A DNA stretch of 64,000 bases from Juglans regia (lineage: Eukaryota > Streptophyta > Magnoliopsida > Fagales > Juglandaceae). The notes below the pieces were generated by a model that did no database searches, was not told the origin of the DNA, and was given only the letters and a program-made list of their open reading frames with translations. Within the stretch, counting starts at the first letter, position 1, and every line of letters starts with the position of its first letter. The stretch lies in assembly GCF_001411555.2 (NCBI RefSeq), contig NC_049901.1, forward strand, positions 39,278,964-39,342,963. The letters run 5' to 3'. Position numbers and translations under genes: made by a program. Below are positions 11,812 through 22,545 of this stretch, one piece after another.

Positions 11812-12372
11812 TTTAGGGTTTCGGATTGAACCCCTAAATCAATTTAGGGGTTCAATCTGAAACCCTAAAATTTAGGGGTTTCAATTAATTTCAAGCACAA
11901 ATTTCGGATTGGAACCCTAAATTGATTTAGGGTTCCAATCTACAAACAAAAACAAACAAACAAGTACAAAGAAACAGATGAATCAAACACAAGCACAAAA
12001 TTCTCCACAACACACAAATTCACAAATTTCTCATCCTCCATCTCTGATTCAACCCAACCTTTCTCCAATCTCCAATCCAAAAAAAAAAAAAGAATGGGTT
12101 TCGAATTTCTTACCTTTGAGTGGCGGCGAAATCCCAGTGAGAGACGGAGACGGAGAAGTGGCAGCGGTGGTGCTGCTCGTGCGAGACAGAGATTTGACTG
12201 AGAGAGAGAGGCTTGTGGATGCGAGTGCGAGACTGATTCAGAGAGAGTGAGTGTGAGAGATCGGCGAGAGACTCAGAGACAGAGAGTGAGAAAGGAGAGT
12301 GAGAGAGGAGAGTTCGAGAAGGAGAGAGTGAACTGGGAAGCAGACGCGGGGAAGGGGGAGGGGGGGAACCTT

Positions 12373-12433
12373 AACTAATAGTGAAACGACGCCGTTTCAC
12401 TTCTAGTGAAACGGCGCCGTTTCACTATTAGTT
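12373..12433. repeat. right subterminal hairpin of the hAT
   Basis: Arm 12373-12400 pairs with 12406-12433 over 28 bases with one mismatch and a 5-base loop. The core AAACGGCGCCGTTT is itself palindromic and recurs at about 12484-12497, with a variant at 12465-12480. Confidence 0.8.
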
Positions 12434-12731
12434 GAGGGGCGGCTGCACTTACCAGTCCTAAGTGAAACGGCACCGTTTTGTCTATAACAAAACGGCGCCG
12501 TTTAACTCTACTTATTTGTTTTCTTTTATATATATATAATTTTAATTATATTTTATATATATATATATATATATAACTTAAGCGGGGTGAGGCTTCGCCC
12601 CATCCGGCCCCCGCCTCCGCATCATCCCGCCCGCACCCCGCTTAAGCGGGCCAGAGCCCCCGCCCCGCATGGGCGGGAGCAAGGCGAATGGGGCGGGTCA
12701 GCGAGGAACGGGGCCCCGTTGCCCACCCCTA

Positions 12732-12739
12732 CAAATTAT
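12732..12739. repeat. 8-bp target-site duplication of the hAT, right copy
   Basis: CAAATTAT, identical to 8521-8528, directly follows the terminus CACCCCTA. Confidence 0.92.
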
Positions 12740-13559
12740 AGTCTAAACTTTGGGGAAGTTGCTCATTTGACCCTCATCTCATCCAACTGAGCATTTCAGG
12801 ATTTCGTTTTGGGGATGTTATAGTAGATCCCCATATTTGGAGAGTTACTGTAGATCCCCTATCGAGTTTAATATTATTCTCCTATGTTGTGTTGTTTTTC
12901 CTCCTGCATTCAACTCTCTCTCGCTCCTTACTTGCTCCTAAGTCCCCTTCGCATCCATTGACTACAGGCCTTCCAATTGTCTTCTCCAGTAAGTTTCTCG
13001 GCTTGTCCAAGACACACACCCCCCCCCCACACACACACACACTCTCTCTCTCTCTCTCTCATGTCCTATATATGCCTGAGAAATCATTGGGAACCTTGCT
13101 TGCTCTCACTCTCGCATAGAACAAGTTCCATTTGATTTCACCAAATTTATAATCGACCATTGTACTTCTCATATGATGAAATCTCAAATACATAATTTTG
13201 GGTCTCTTTTTGTGCTTATCTAGGGTGATTTAATCACTCTATTGCTGAATATCTTGAATTTATTGTTGGAACAAATATTTTGCAGCTTCAGGTGTTGATA
13301 TGCACGAGCTATCATTAGGGCTATATTTCTAATGTAATGAGGTTGTAATGATGGTTGAATTGAATTTTGGGAGTGTAAAATCAACAAGTATTGTAAAAGA
13401 TACTCTATCACTATGGCAAGGTAACCTAGATGACCATTTTTATTGTGAAAGTTTCACAAAGGTAATCGGGATTTGCAGCCATTGAAACTTGTACTCATTT
13501 CTTCTGCCTAACTTTTGACCATTCTGAGCCCCCATATTATAAGTTTATTATACTTTTCT
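12740..13559. other. spacer with simple repeats
   Basis: No gene was recognised. A microsatellite cluster of C-run, (AC)n and (TC)n lies at about 13011-13061. The first hundred bases continue the repetitive DNA into which the hAT inserted. Confidence 0.5.
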
Positions 13560-14725
13560 CTTGTTTTCTCCATTGGGGTGAGTTAACATCTCCTAAAAAT
13601 GACAAATGTTATAAATTTATTATACTTTACTCTTGTTATGCCATTAACTCAAGTTGTTGGGGGTGATTTGGAAACCCCTTGCGCTCGAAAATTTATAGTC
13701 TATTAGGCAATTATTTTGTTGCAATGTTATTTAGCTTTGTTGTGGATTTGATGTTCTTTAGTTATGCAATTAACTCAAAATGTTGTTAGGGTAGGTTGGT
13801 AACCCTTGTGCTCGACAAATATATGTTGGGTAATTATTCTCTGTGTTATTTGGCTTTGTTGTACTATAATATCTAGATTTGATGTTCTTGAGTTATGCCA
13901 TTAACTCAAGTTGTTGTCGGGGTGGGTTGGCAGCCCATTGTGCTCAAAAATTTACACTCTATTGGGTAATTATTCTATTGTTATGTTATTTGGCATTGTT
14001 GTGCTATAATTTCCAGATTTAATATTCTTGAATTATGTCATTAACTCAAACTGTTGGTAGGGTGGGTTGGCAGCTCCTTGTACTAGAAAATTTACAATTT
14101 GTTAAATAATTATTTTGCTTTTATGTTATTTGGCTTTGTTGTGCTATAATTTTCAGATTTAATGTTCTTTGAGTTATGCCGTTAACTCATGCAAGTTGTT
14201 GGAGTGGGTTGCCAGCCCCTTAAGCTCGAAAATTTATACTCTATTGGATAATTATTCTATTGTTGTGTTATTTAGCATTATTGTGCTATAATTTCCATAT
14301 TTGATGTTCTTGAGTTATGTCATTAACTCAAGTTGTTGGTGGGATGCGTTGGCAGCCTTTAATGCTAAAATATTTGCACTTTATTGGATAATTATTATGC
14401 TGCTTTACTGCTTTGTTATTTGGTTTTGTTGTGCTATAATTTTCAAATTTGATGTTCTTAAGTTATGCCATTAATTCAAGTTATTGTTGGGTGGATTGGC
14501 AGTCCTTTGTGCTCGAAAATTGAAACTCGATTGTGTAATTATTCTGTTGTTGTGTTATTTGGCATTGTTGTACTATAATTACCAGATTTGATGTTTTTGA
14601 GTTATTCCATTAACTCAAGTTGTCTTTGGGGTGAATTGGTAGCCCCTTGTGCTAAAAAATTTACATTATGTTGGGTAGTTATTTTATTGTAATGGTATTT
14701 AGAATCATTGGGCTACAATTTGCTG
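13560..14725. repeat. minisatellite: about eight tandem units of roughly 140 bp
   Basis: The landmark TAACTC (TAATTC once) recurs at 13645, 13771, 13902, 14042, 14183, 14324, 14472 and 14611, giving spacings of 126, 131, 140, 141, 141, 148 and 139. Each unit carries the short palindrome GAGTTA-TGCCAT-TAACTC, a GGGTTGGCAGCCCCTTGTGCT block and a TTATTTGGCTTTGTTGTGC block. Units differ by many substitutions and small indels, so the array is old. No open frame crosses it. Confidence 0.88.
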
Positions 14726-15249
14726 TGTGTATTTTTTGTTGCTGCGATGAATGTCTATGCTGGGATTATATGAGATTGTGATGAAATCAAACTTCATTGG
14801 AGAAGAGGGAAATGGGCACAAAATCCATAGCAGAGCAACCAGGATGACCAATATCAATGTCAAGACCCACAGCAAGTGGCAATCGATTGTTGTAGTCATA
14901 GGTTTGTGCCCCTTCCTTTATGTTACCACTGCCCATTCTAAGTCTCTCTTGCAATCTTGATTGTGCCCATTCCTCTATGTTGAGAACTAATTTTGAATTT
15001 GAGCACAGTTTCTTATGTCTAGATTACTTCAGTGTCTATAATTTTATAGATATTGACTCACATGAGTATGACAATATGTTCCTCACGAAACTCTTAAATT
15101 AGGACCCTAGAATTGACCATTCATTATTGAGTCAAACTCAACACAGTCCAGTGTTATAGAAGACTCTCAGTCCCAACTCAACTTAAGGTTCTTACAACTA
15201 ACCAATCACAATGGAGTCAACATGGATCTTGAGACTAACTTGAGGTTCT
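14726..15249. other. spacer between minisatellite and PIF ORF1
   Basis: Short frames here (for example 14751-14960) show no recognisable domain. The DNA from about 15100 may be the 5' part of the PIF ORF1 region, but no terminal inverted repeat could be placed. Confidence 0.35.
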
Positions 15250-16110
15250 TGAGTCAACTTCACCCAACAGGAAGACAAACTACATGTGTCAACGTGGTTA
15301 AATACAAGTTTAGATGCAATACAAGGGACCAATAAAAAACATACCCAACGTTGGGAGAAAATTCTATTATACTTCAATGAGTATAATCAAAGTACAACGG
15401 AGCAGACAATTGAATCCTTAATGCATCAGTGGTTGACGATTAAAAAATCGACCAATAAATTCAGTGCAAAACTAACCCAAGTGAAATGGTTAGATCAAAG
15501 AAGCTTGACCGAGTAAGACAATGTATATCCATCAGGCATCCACTAACTTTTTGTTGCTCTTGTCCATAATTTTCCATAATGTGTTTTTCTGGTCTTGCTT
15601 AAATACACATTAATTCTTATGCTATCTGTTTGTATTTTGCATGTTCGACAAAACGAAGATTATGTACCAATTGCTGGAGAAAACTCAATTTCCATTCAGG
15701 TATTGTTGGCATCTATCAAAGGACCAACTAAAATGTGTTGAACGTTGCTCCAAGGACCAACCAAAGAAAAGATCCTCGATTTCAAAGACCCCAAATCGTA
15801 CATCTGCTGCTCTGGATTCACTAATCCTAGGGGACAATGTCGTAGAGAATGGTGTTGTTGACTTATAGAGGCCACTGGGAAGGAAAGAGGAAAAAGCAAA
15901 ACAAAATACCCCAAATAGGTTAGCTAAGGACATTGTCAAGATCTCAAGGATAAAATATATTCTTATTGAGGAGTCGTGCCTTCGAGAGAAAGAATATTTT
16001 CACCTTAAGGAGCAAAAATTACATTTCGATCTAAAAATGGAGGAGCATAGAATACGCCAAGAGGACGAGAGAATCAGGTTGGAAATGGATAGACTTTAAT
16101 TTTTCCGATT
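15250..16110 (+). pseudogene. PIF/Harbinger ORF1 (NAM-associated / Myb-like protein) remnant
   Basis: Around 15270-15516 it reads STWLNTSLDAIQGTNKKHTQ, then WEKILLYFNEYN and LMHQWLTIKKSTNKF. This is the trihelix-like N-terminal part of plant PIF/Harbinger ORF1 proteins. A stop occurs after LTE near 15513. A second block from about 15700 (CWHLSKDQLK, then SISKTPNRTSAALDS, ERPLGRKEEKAKQNTPNRLA) and a charged helix to about 16100 (EEHRIRQEDERIRLEMDRL) match the C-terminal NAM-associated part, separated by an intron-like gap. ORF1 helps the transposase bind DNA. Several in-frame stops show it is dead. It faces the transposase at 16550-18330. Confidence 0.65.
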
Positions 16111-16549
16111 TAAAGACGAGGAAAATGGGTATAGGGGGAGTGGTTAGAACGGGAGAAGTGAATTATGTTGATGGATGTCACTCCTTTACAATAAGCATAT
16201 TCCATCAATGTCAAATGGATATTATGGCAAAACGTAATGCACATAGGAAGTGAAATGAGGGTGACAATTGAAATGTAAATTTTTTAATTTTTCAGACAAT
16301 TATATTGATAGGATGTTGTTGATATTTGTAAAAAATTAACTGTTCTTTCTTTTTTTTTTTTTTGGTCTCAAGGACATTGTTTGTGATGTTATCCAATATT
16401 GTGATGTTGGACATTAAACGTGATGTTGGATGTTTGGACTTGAGGACAATTTTTGTATAGAATGATTTGTTTTTTAAGGTTGGAGAATGCAGATGAGATC
16501 TAAAAATTAGCCCAAATGATACTTGATTATTTAATCATAAAATGAAATC

Positions 16550-18330
16550 GTACATCGGAATGAGAAAGCCAAATTGAAAACATTTATTAAACTAAACTTG
16601 TCATTTTCTACAAGTGACTTTAAAATTGCCATTGACGTTCGATTAGATTCAGTTGGAGCTGAGCATGAGCTGAATGTTTCTAATTTTATGATAACGTTGA
16701 ATGAACTCCATAGGTTCACTTGTATAATTGCACAATAGCTCAGGAGGACTATCGTTAACTTGTTTGTAATCATAGTCAAAAACTCAATTATCTTCTCACT
16801 TTTCTTCGATAATCATGTTATGTAGAGTTACACATGCTTTCATAGTATTTTCTAGATCACTAATTTGAATAGGGGTGTAAATCGGTAGGGATTAGATTGG
16901 ACCGATAGCTATTGGTTCATTCAGTCCAACCCAATTATGTTGTTATTTTTTTCATCTTTATTTTCAAATAAACTAATAAAAAATTATTTAAATTACTAAA
17001 TTAAGATTAAGTGAATTATTAATGAGGATTATGTAAAAAAATTTCTAATTATTTTAATTAAGTGTAAATAATAAAATATGTATGATAGTTATTTACATAT
17101 AATGGCATAAATTATCACATGATTTATAATTTATTATTAATTGATAATATATTATTTTATATTTTATATGGTCAATGATAATAAATTAGATAAAACTTAC
17201 ATCATTAACTTATATAATTATTAAATAAAAAATAATATATTAAATTATTAAAAATATTTTAAAAATATATAGGAGTTCGATCCGGTCCGATCCAAAATTT
17301 GTAGACCTAGGAACGGACCGAATTTTTTCGAACCACATAATCGAGACCGACCGGTCTCAACTTCAGTCTTGTCTGGTCCAGACCAAACCATTATGTCTAG
17401 TTGGTTTTTTTGGTCTGGACCGAACCTCTTACACCCCTAGATTTGAACATTTAGGCTAGTCCACGAACGATGGTAAAGCGTTTTTTAAGGACCCCAAATG
17501 CACGCTCCACATCATTTCTTGCTGATTCATATACTGTTTCAAAATATTTCTTCTTGCTCCCTTGTGGAGATGAGATCGTCTTCACAAATGTTGAACAATT
17601 TGGGTATATAGGTAAGGTAGTACCCCACAGTGTAATCATTACTATTAATTGAGTAATTGATTGGAGAAGCACGCCTTTGGGCGAGCTCAGTGAATATAAA
17701 AGATTTCTCTAACACATTGATATCATTTTGAGAACCTGGTAATCCAAAAAATGTATGTCATATCCAAAGATCATATAATGTCATTGATTCTAAGATAATA
17801 ATTGGTTTATGACTATGACGGGAGTACATACATTTCCACACATATGGACAATTTTTTCATTTTCAGTGATGCAATCAATGCTCCCTAGCATCCTTGAGAA
17901 TTCAAATTGTTCACCAACATAGAGCGATCAAGCAATCATTGGCATATAGAGACCTCAAATATTCATTAAAAACACAAAGATGAACAACCACTTCCACAAA
18001 TTTTTTCAAGCTCTTAATTGTGGTACTTTCTCCATTACGAGTCTCTTTGGATGAAATAAGGCTCATATGCCTCTTCTTCATGTTGAATATGAAAGAAAAA
18101 AAATAGAGCAATCCATGTGGAATCTCCTTTGAAATATATTGGAGAGATATACTGTGATTCTATAAAATAGCCATGAAAAAGTCGTTCATGTCCTTGTATC
18201 TGATCATGTTTAATATACTTACGATGTTGACGAGTATCACCATGAGTAGATGTTGATCCTTCATCTTCGTTGAGAACTATCTCCAACTTATCTTTAAGGT
18301 TTAAGTGAAGTAGCAATTTGCGAAAAAAAG
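16550..18330 (-). pseudogene. PIF/Harbinger transposase remnant, split by a MITE
   Basis: On the minus strand the N-terminal part appears at about 18300-18130 (RKYIKHDQIQGHERLFHGYF). Then come ESTTIKSLKKFVEVVVHL (about 18030), SIDC (about 17880), and the C-terminal core at 17672-17451 (TFVKTISSPQGSKKKYF; ARNDVERAFGVLKKRFTIVRG). A hAT MITE (16870-17439) interrupts just after this. Reading resumes at about 16860 with KACVTLHNMIIEE and FDYDYKQVNDSPPE, then EFIQRYHKIRN. The DVERAFGVL segment carries the last acidic catalytic residue of the DDE core. Frames are broken repeatedly. ORF1 lies convergently on the plus strand. Confidence 0.75.
16870..17439. mobile_element. 570-bp hAT-like MITE inside the PIF transposase
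   Basis: The left end is TAGGGGTGTAAATC and the right end CTTACACCCCTA, inverted. The flanks are AATTTGAA (16862-16869) and GATTTGAA (17440-17447), an 8-bp duplication with one mismatch. The interior is AT-rich and non-coding, with GGTCCGATCC/GGACCGAACC motifs near the ends. Transposase reading resumes on both sides, which confirms insertion. Confidence 0.85.
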
Positions 18331-18339
18331 AACGAGCTA

Positions 18340-20300
18340 CAGAAAGAGCGAAGTAAAGAATGAAATTTTCTCTTAATCTTAAATGAAACTTAGGTTGATG
18401 TGGATATCAATAAAAGAGCAAGTGCTCTTATTTGTATTCTAAAATATTACCATTTGAAAATATAATTGTGTAGAAACTTGAATTTTGAAAAAAAAAAAAC
18501 CTTATTCTTAAAGACGTTAAAATATTATCGTACCCAAGAAAAAGACGTAACTTTTTGTTTAAAATATTCGTTAGAGATCAATAGTTCAAAATAAAAGGAA
18601 AAAGACAAAAAAAAAATGAATAGTTAATATTGTAAAAGGAAGGAAATGAATCAAAATAATAAAAAAATAAATAATCGACTATAATGGATGATTTTATAAT
18701 GTCTACGTTCACGGGTTGTTTGGGAGAAAATCCACTATAATGAATGATTTTATAATCTCTCATTACCATCATAATACAATGAAGAAATTTAGGCTTTAGA
18801 AATTTAAAAACGACGTCTCTTTTGAGAGAATATTCTTTAGAATCATTTTGCGTAATGGCACACCATGTCTTTTCGTTTTTCTATCTCAATGCAATTGTTG
18901 TAAACCGGTATAAATAATACAAGTTTCATATTATTTACGTGACATAATTTAATTAAAAAAAATTAAAATTATAAATCTTATAAATTAAATTTTATCATAG
19001 AAGAAATATAGATGGTGTCATTTATATCCGTTTGCAAATCAAATTGTATCGTATCATATTATCTACATCAAGTTATAAAAAGAAAAGACTCTTGTTGTAA
19101 ACTCGTGAATGCCATGGAGTCGGGGCAAAAACTAGTTGGTACTGTTGAAAATGGATAGAAGTTTCTTTATATGATCACATTTTTGTTAGACTATTCTAAA
19201 AACATGGCGTATTAAAATTGTCCAATATTGGTTGCCTTTGAAATTGACTCGTACGGGATACCTGCTTTGACAATGACCCAAATGCTCTCGTTCACATCCG
19301 CTAAGAGTACTTTCTTCTGGTGGCTGAGAAACATGGACATCCCATCCCATTCAATATTTCAAAGCCTTTTTGTCCATTTGTTTTGGGAGAGCCTTCCAGA
19401 TGCTCTGCAAAAAACTTCCAGTAAGATGATTACGATTAATGTTGTCGCCAATCACATGGAAGTCAATCTTATAGAAGTTTCTTTTCAATTTTCTTATATT
19501 TTTCTGTTATAAAATACAAAATATGGAAAATAGTGTCTTGTATAAAAATAATTTTATAAATTAATTTATCTTGATATAGCTTATTATATTGTAAATTTTT
19601 TTTTTTTATAAAATAAATCTAACAGATCATGTAAATCCATGTCAATTTATAAAATTATTTTTATGTATGTAACTTCTTTGTGTCCGTAAGACTTCTCTTT
19701 CTATTTGTGTTTTATTATTTTTTATTTTGTGCTAATTTTTTGAAAAGTTTATTAGGATCATTCCCACATATTTATTTGGTGTGAATATATGTATTTTTTC
19801 AAGTTTTTGTCATAATTTCACACGGGATTTTCAAATTGTCAATGGCTGCAATTGTGGTGAATCTTCTATAACAATCTCTCTTCTTTTTCTCGTTCAAGTT
19901 GTCAATCCAAACCGGCTAATTATTGAACTCTCAAGTCTCAAGTCTCAACCCCAAGCGCCCCATCTTTCACGCCTTTCCCATGAATTCAACGTGTTTCCGC
20001 AAGGAATAATCCGACGGTAAATGCCATCACCAGCAAAGCATTATTACATTTTTCCCGTCAAGATTGCCTTCTGGAAATTCCTCATAGAAACAAAACATGA
20101 AACGACACGTGGGCAGTATTCTAGTCCAACCCAACGACCCTTCCAAGCCACTTTCGTGTCCCTGTCGTTTGCTACTCGGTCAAAAAAGCCGCCAGCCGAG
20201 TAAAAAGACCTCTTTCGCGTCCTCCGCGCGTTCCTTCCAACCCACTCACACTATCCCCTACACCTTCTCGGAAGCTGCAAATGTTGTTCGAAACGCACCT
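18340..20300. other. spacer upstream of the arabinogalactan peptide gene
   Basis: Mostly AT-rich. A short duplicated motif (CCACTATAATGAATGATTTTATAAT and a variant) occurs near 18677 and 18731, and a GGGTTGTTTGGG stretch near 18714 might be an eroded PIF terminus. A 94-codon frame at 19228-19512 shows no domain I recognise. The last 300 bases are richer in C and hold the AGP promoter. Confidence 0.4.
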
Positions 20301-20315
20301 AAACCGCACGCCCAC

Positions 20316-20322
20316 CTATAAA
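20316..20322 (+). promoter_or_regulatory. TATA box of the arabinogalactan peptide gene
   Basis: CTATAAA lies about 130 bases before the ATG at 20450, in a C-rich leader (CCACCTATAAAGAGCCC). The expected start of transcription would be near 20350. Confidence 0.6.
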
Positions 20323-20449
20323 GAGCCCACAATTCCCTCCCACCCCCTTCCATCTCCTCAACCATTTTCCTCACACAGCTCGTAGTTTGAATCCAAATTC
20401 ATCTTTTTCATTCCTTCTTCTTCTGCAGTTTCATACCGATATCTTGAAG

Positions 20450-20763
20450 ATGAATTCCATGAGATCTTACGCTTTCTCAGTCATTGGCTTTGTGTTCTCT
20501 GCGCTTTTGCTGCTATCACAAGCTCAGACCTTGGCTCCTTCTCCGGCACCCGAGGGTCCAATCAGCGATGGTAAGTAATCCTATGAATCTTTGTTTGTTT
20601 TCCTAGTATTCCATTTTTGGGTAAAACAATCTGAGTTTAATTAATAATTATTGGTACTTATTTCTTGCTGTTCTTGTTTGTTAATTCAGGCTCGGCGATA
20701 GATCAAGGGATTGCCTACGTTCTTCTACTTGTGGCCCTTGCAATCACATACCTAGTCCATTGA
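20450..20763 (+). CDS. arabinogalactan peptide (AGP16/20/22-like), GPI-anchored
   Basis: Two exons: 20450-20570 and 20690-20763, with a GT-AG intron 20571-20689 that splits a glycine codon. The product has 64 residues. Residues 1-26 form a signal peptide ending in SQAQ. The short mature part carries the AG-glycomodule TLAPSPAPEGP, whose prolines are expected to be hydroxylated and O-glycosylated. From residue 39 the text SDGSAIDQGIAYVLLLVAL and a hydrophobic tail ending TYLVH form a GPI-addition signal. This ID-QGIAYVLM-like tail is diagnostic of AG-peptides of the AGP16/20/22/41 group. The mature peptide is only about a dozen residues at the outer face of the plasma membrane. A TATA box at 20316 and AATAAA at 20905 frame the gene. 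No damage is seen; it is probably functional. Confidence 0.93.
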
Positions 20764-20904
20764 TTTCCCTTATCTCTTGGTGCTTCAACTTGCTGATCTT
20801 TTTCATATAAATTCTTTATGTATTTTCTCCTCTGATTAATAAGGAGAACTTGCAGCAATTTTTATTGGCCTTTTTGGTTCTTGTAATGTAAGGAGATCGA
20901 TTGC

Positions 20905-20910
20905 AATAAA
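20905..20910 (+). terminator. polyadenylation signal of the AGP gene
   Basis: AATAAA about 140 bases after the stop codon, in a T-rich 3' region. It is a canonical near-upstream element in a plausible position. Confidence 0.55.
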
Positions 20911-21209
20911 GTGTTTGATCATTTTTACATATTTAACAGCCAGATCATAGGTTTCATTTGTGCTAATACTTCAGTTGATCTAAATACGGAGATAGAGAGT
21001 ATTAGAAGAATGAACGTCTGTGGAAATTGTACTGCAATGTGAATGCTGAAAATGTGATGCTTTTATGTCGTTACCATCCATCGATCGCAAACAAACTTTC
21101 AGCCATTACAAATTTACTATAGATTAGGGACACATTCAATTTGATTGGAATCAAAATGCATTTTCCATTAACCAAACGAACTTTCAGTTTCAGCCATTAA
21201 AATGGATTG

Positions 21210-21890
21210 GAAACATTCAGATGTCTCCTCAACATTAGTAACATCTTCCTCAAGACAATGCATTCTTAGCTAATACATGAGCCACCATTTTTGCTTCCCT
21301 GCGCCCATGAGTTTTACAGCCCAACTCTGCAAATATACACAAAAGAATGGCCTACGTTTCTTCTATCAGATGACCAAAGCTACTGAGATTCACTTTCCTC
21401 AAGTGAATGACAATCCGTTGTAAGTCCCAGTTCCTTGCAGAAAATTGCAGCAGTTAGAGTTGCCTTAGCTTCTGCTACCACTGGGATTAATACAATAAAT
21501 TTGTGACGATCTCAGCGTGGCAATCACGTTTCCTGGCCTTTCACAGTCCCTTACCACAATCCCTATACCGATTTGCTTCCTTCAGTTTTGTTCCCATTTC
21601 TACGTATTCTTTAAGTCTTGATATTTGACGCCCCTAACCATCCTTCACTGCATTCTGAGATTCTTGTAATGCCTCTTCAGCCTTACTGACCAGAGCATCC
21701 CATTCCATTAAACGGCCTCCATCAATAACCAAGTTTCTTTTCGACCATATCCTCCACGATCAAGTAAAGAATGCAACTTTAACCAGAGCCCAAAAATCAT
21801 CAACCTTACTGCTATGTTTTTGTTTACAGCAACAAGAACTCCATAAATCCTATTAACGTCGTGTTTCTTAAGCTTTCAGGCCATGTTCTA
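21210..21890 (-). pseudogene. RNase H-domain fragment of a LINE or retro-derived gene
   Basis: The minus strand reads, with breaks, VVRDCERPGNVIATLRSS (about 21560-21500), then AEAKATLTAAIFCKELGL (about 21470-21425), then SDRRNVGHSFVYICRVGL (about 21380-21320). This is the RVT_3-type RNase H fold of plant non-LTR elements, in which VVRD.EG.VIA and AEA.A...A motifs are typical. Stops and a frameshift interrupt it. No RT precedes it on the minus strand, and a poly(A) tail is not evident, so its origin (truncated LINE or domesticated RNase H gene) cannot be decided. Confidence 0.6.
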
Positions 21891-22039
21891 GCAACTCAGG
21901 TCTTTAAAGTTGGGCCTGTGACAACGAAAAAGAAAGAAATTGGGAGAGGTCGGCCTTGGGGTCAGAGTCTCCAATTCTAAAGTCAGTAGAGTATTTTTAA
22001 AAATTTGTAAATAATGAGAGAGTCTAGAGCCCAGAGAAA

Positions 22040-22545
22040 GAGATAGAGAGAGACCAAAGAGCGTAGAGACGTTTTTCGTACCTGAAAATTGTTATTTATA
22101 TCGGGAGTCTGGGGGGAAGATCGTGCCTACTCCCATGGGACCTACGTCCTCACTACTGTTCCCTTTGTCAGGATCATTTAATGCGGCGTGCCTCTGCGAT
22201 GACGTCATTAATGTGACATGTTGTTCAGTAGTGATGCCATTAATGAGGCGTGGTTCTCCAATTTGCCTTATTCTACATGCCCTGTTAGTCATCCATCGAT
22301 GTTCTATTGTCAGAAGATAAAAGGTTATTCGTCTTTCTCGTTCTACCCTGTACGAGTCCCCATGAGCGAGATGCGGCTGAGTGGCATCAATCTTGTCCGT
22401 CCCATCAGCCATCATTGCTTGCTTTCGCTTGCAGGCGAGTTGCTTCATTAGCAAGTTTGGGCCTTGGGGTCGGGTATCGGGGCAAAGCCCATTACTCTTG
22501 GTCGAGCGCCTAGTAGGCTTATGAGTGAGGGGGAAATCCCTTTAC
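22040..22545 (-). repeat. LTR (3' LTR in minus orientation) of a non-autonomous element
   Basis: About 500 bases recur at 26013-26527 in direct orientation. Shared blocks include TTGTTATTTATATCG, GACCTACGTCCTCACTACT, GACGTCATTAATGTGA and GAGCGCCTAGT. The plus-strand end is fixed at 22545 by CA, matching the CA at 26527. The other end is blurred by GAGAGA-rich DNA, so the start is approximate. Confidence 0.8.

Larger units (their letters stand above)
8529..12731 (-). mobile_element. complete hAT transposon, 4.2 kb
   Basis: Both ends are defined by TAGGGGTG inverted termini and a perfect 8-bp duplication CAAATTAT. Subterminal DNA at both ends is very GC-rich and shares GCATGGGCGGGAG-type repeats in inverted orientation. 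Inside lies a minus-strand transposase (9299-11494), left-end hairpins (8715-8789), right-end hairpins (12373-12500) and a perfect 68-bp inverted repeat (11639-11811). The termini are complete, so the element could in principle be mobilised by a transposase supplied from elsewhere. Its own transposase is broken. Confidence 0.92.

Noticed and set aside
13560..14725. Possible CRISPR-like array
   Set aside because: Units are about 140 bp, contiguous and divergent, without short identical repeats and unique spacers; this is plant nuclear DNA.
19228..19512. 94-codon frame with a Trp/Phe-rich middle
   Set aside because: It starts at a non-ATG codon, has no motif I recognise on either strand, and no splice or promoter context.
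22092..22454. 120-codon minus frame
   Set aside because: It lies inside an LTR that is repeated at 26013-26527, where the frame is not kept.
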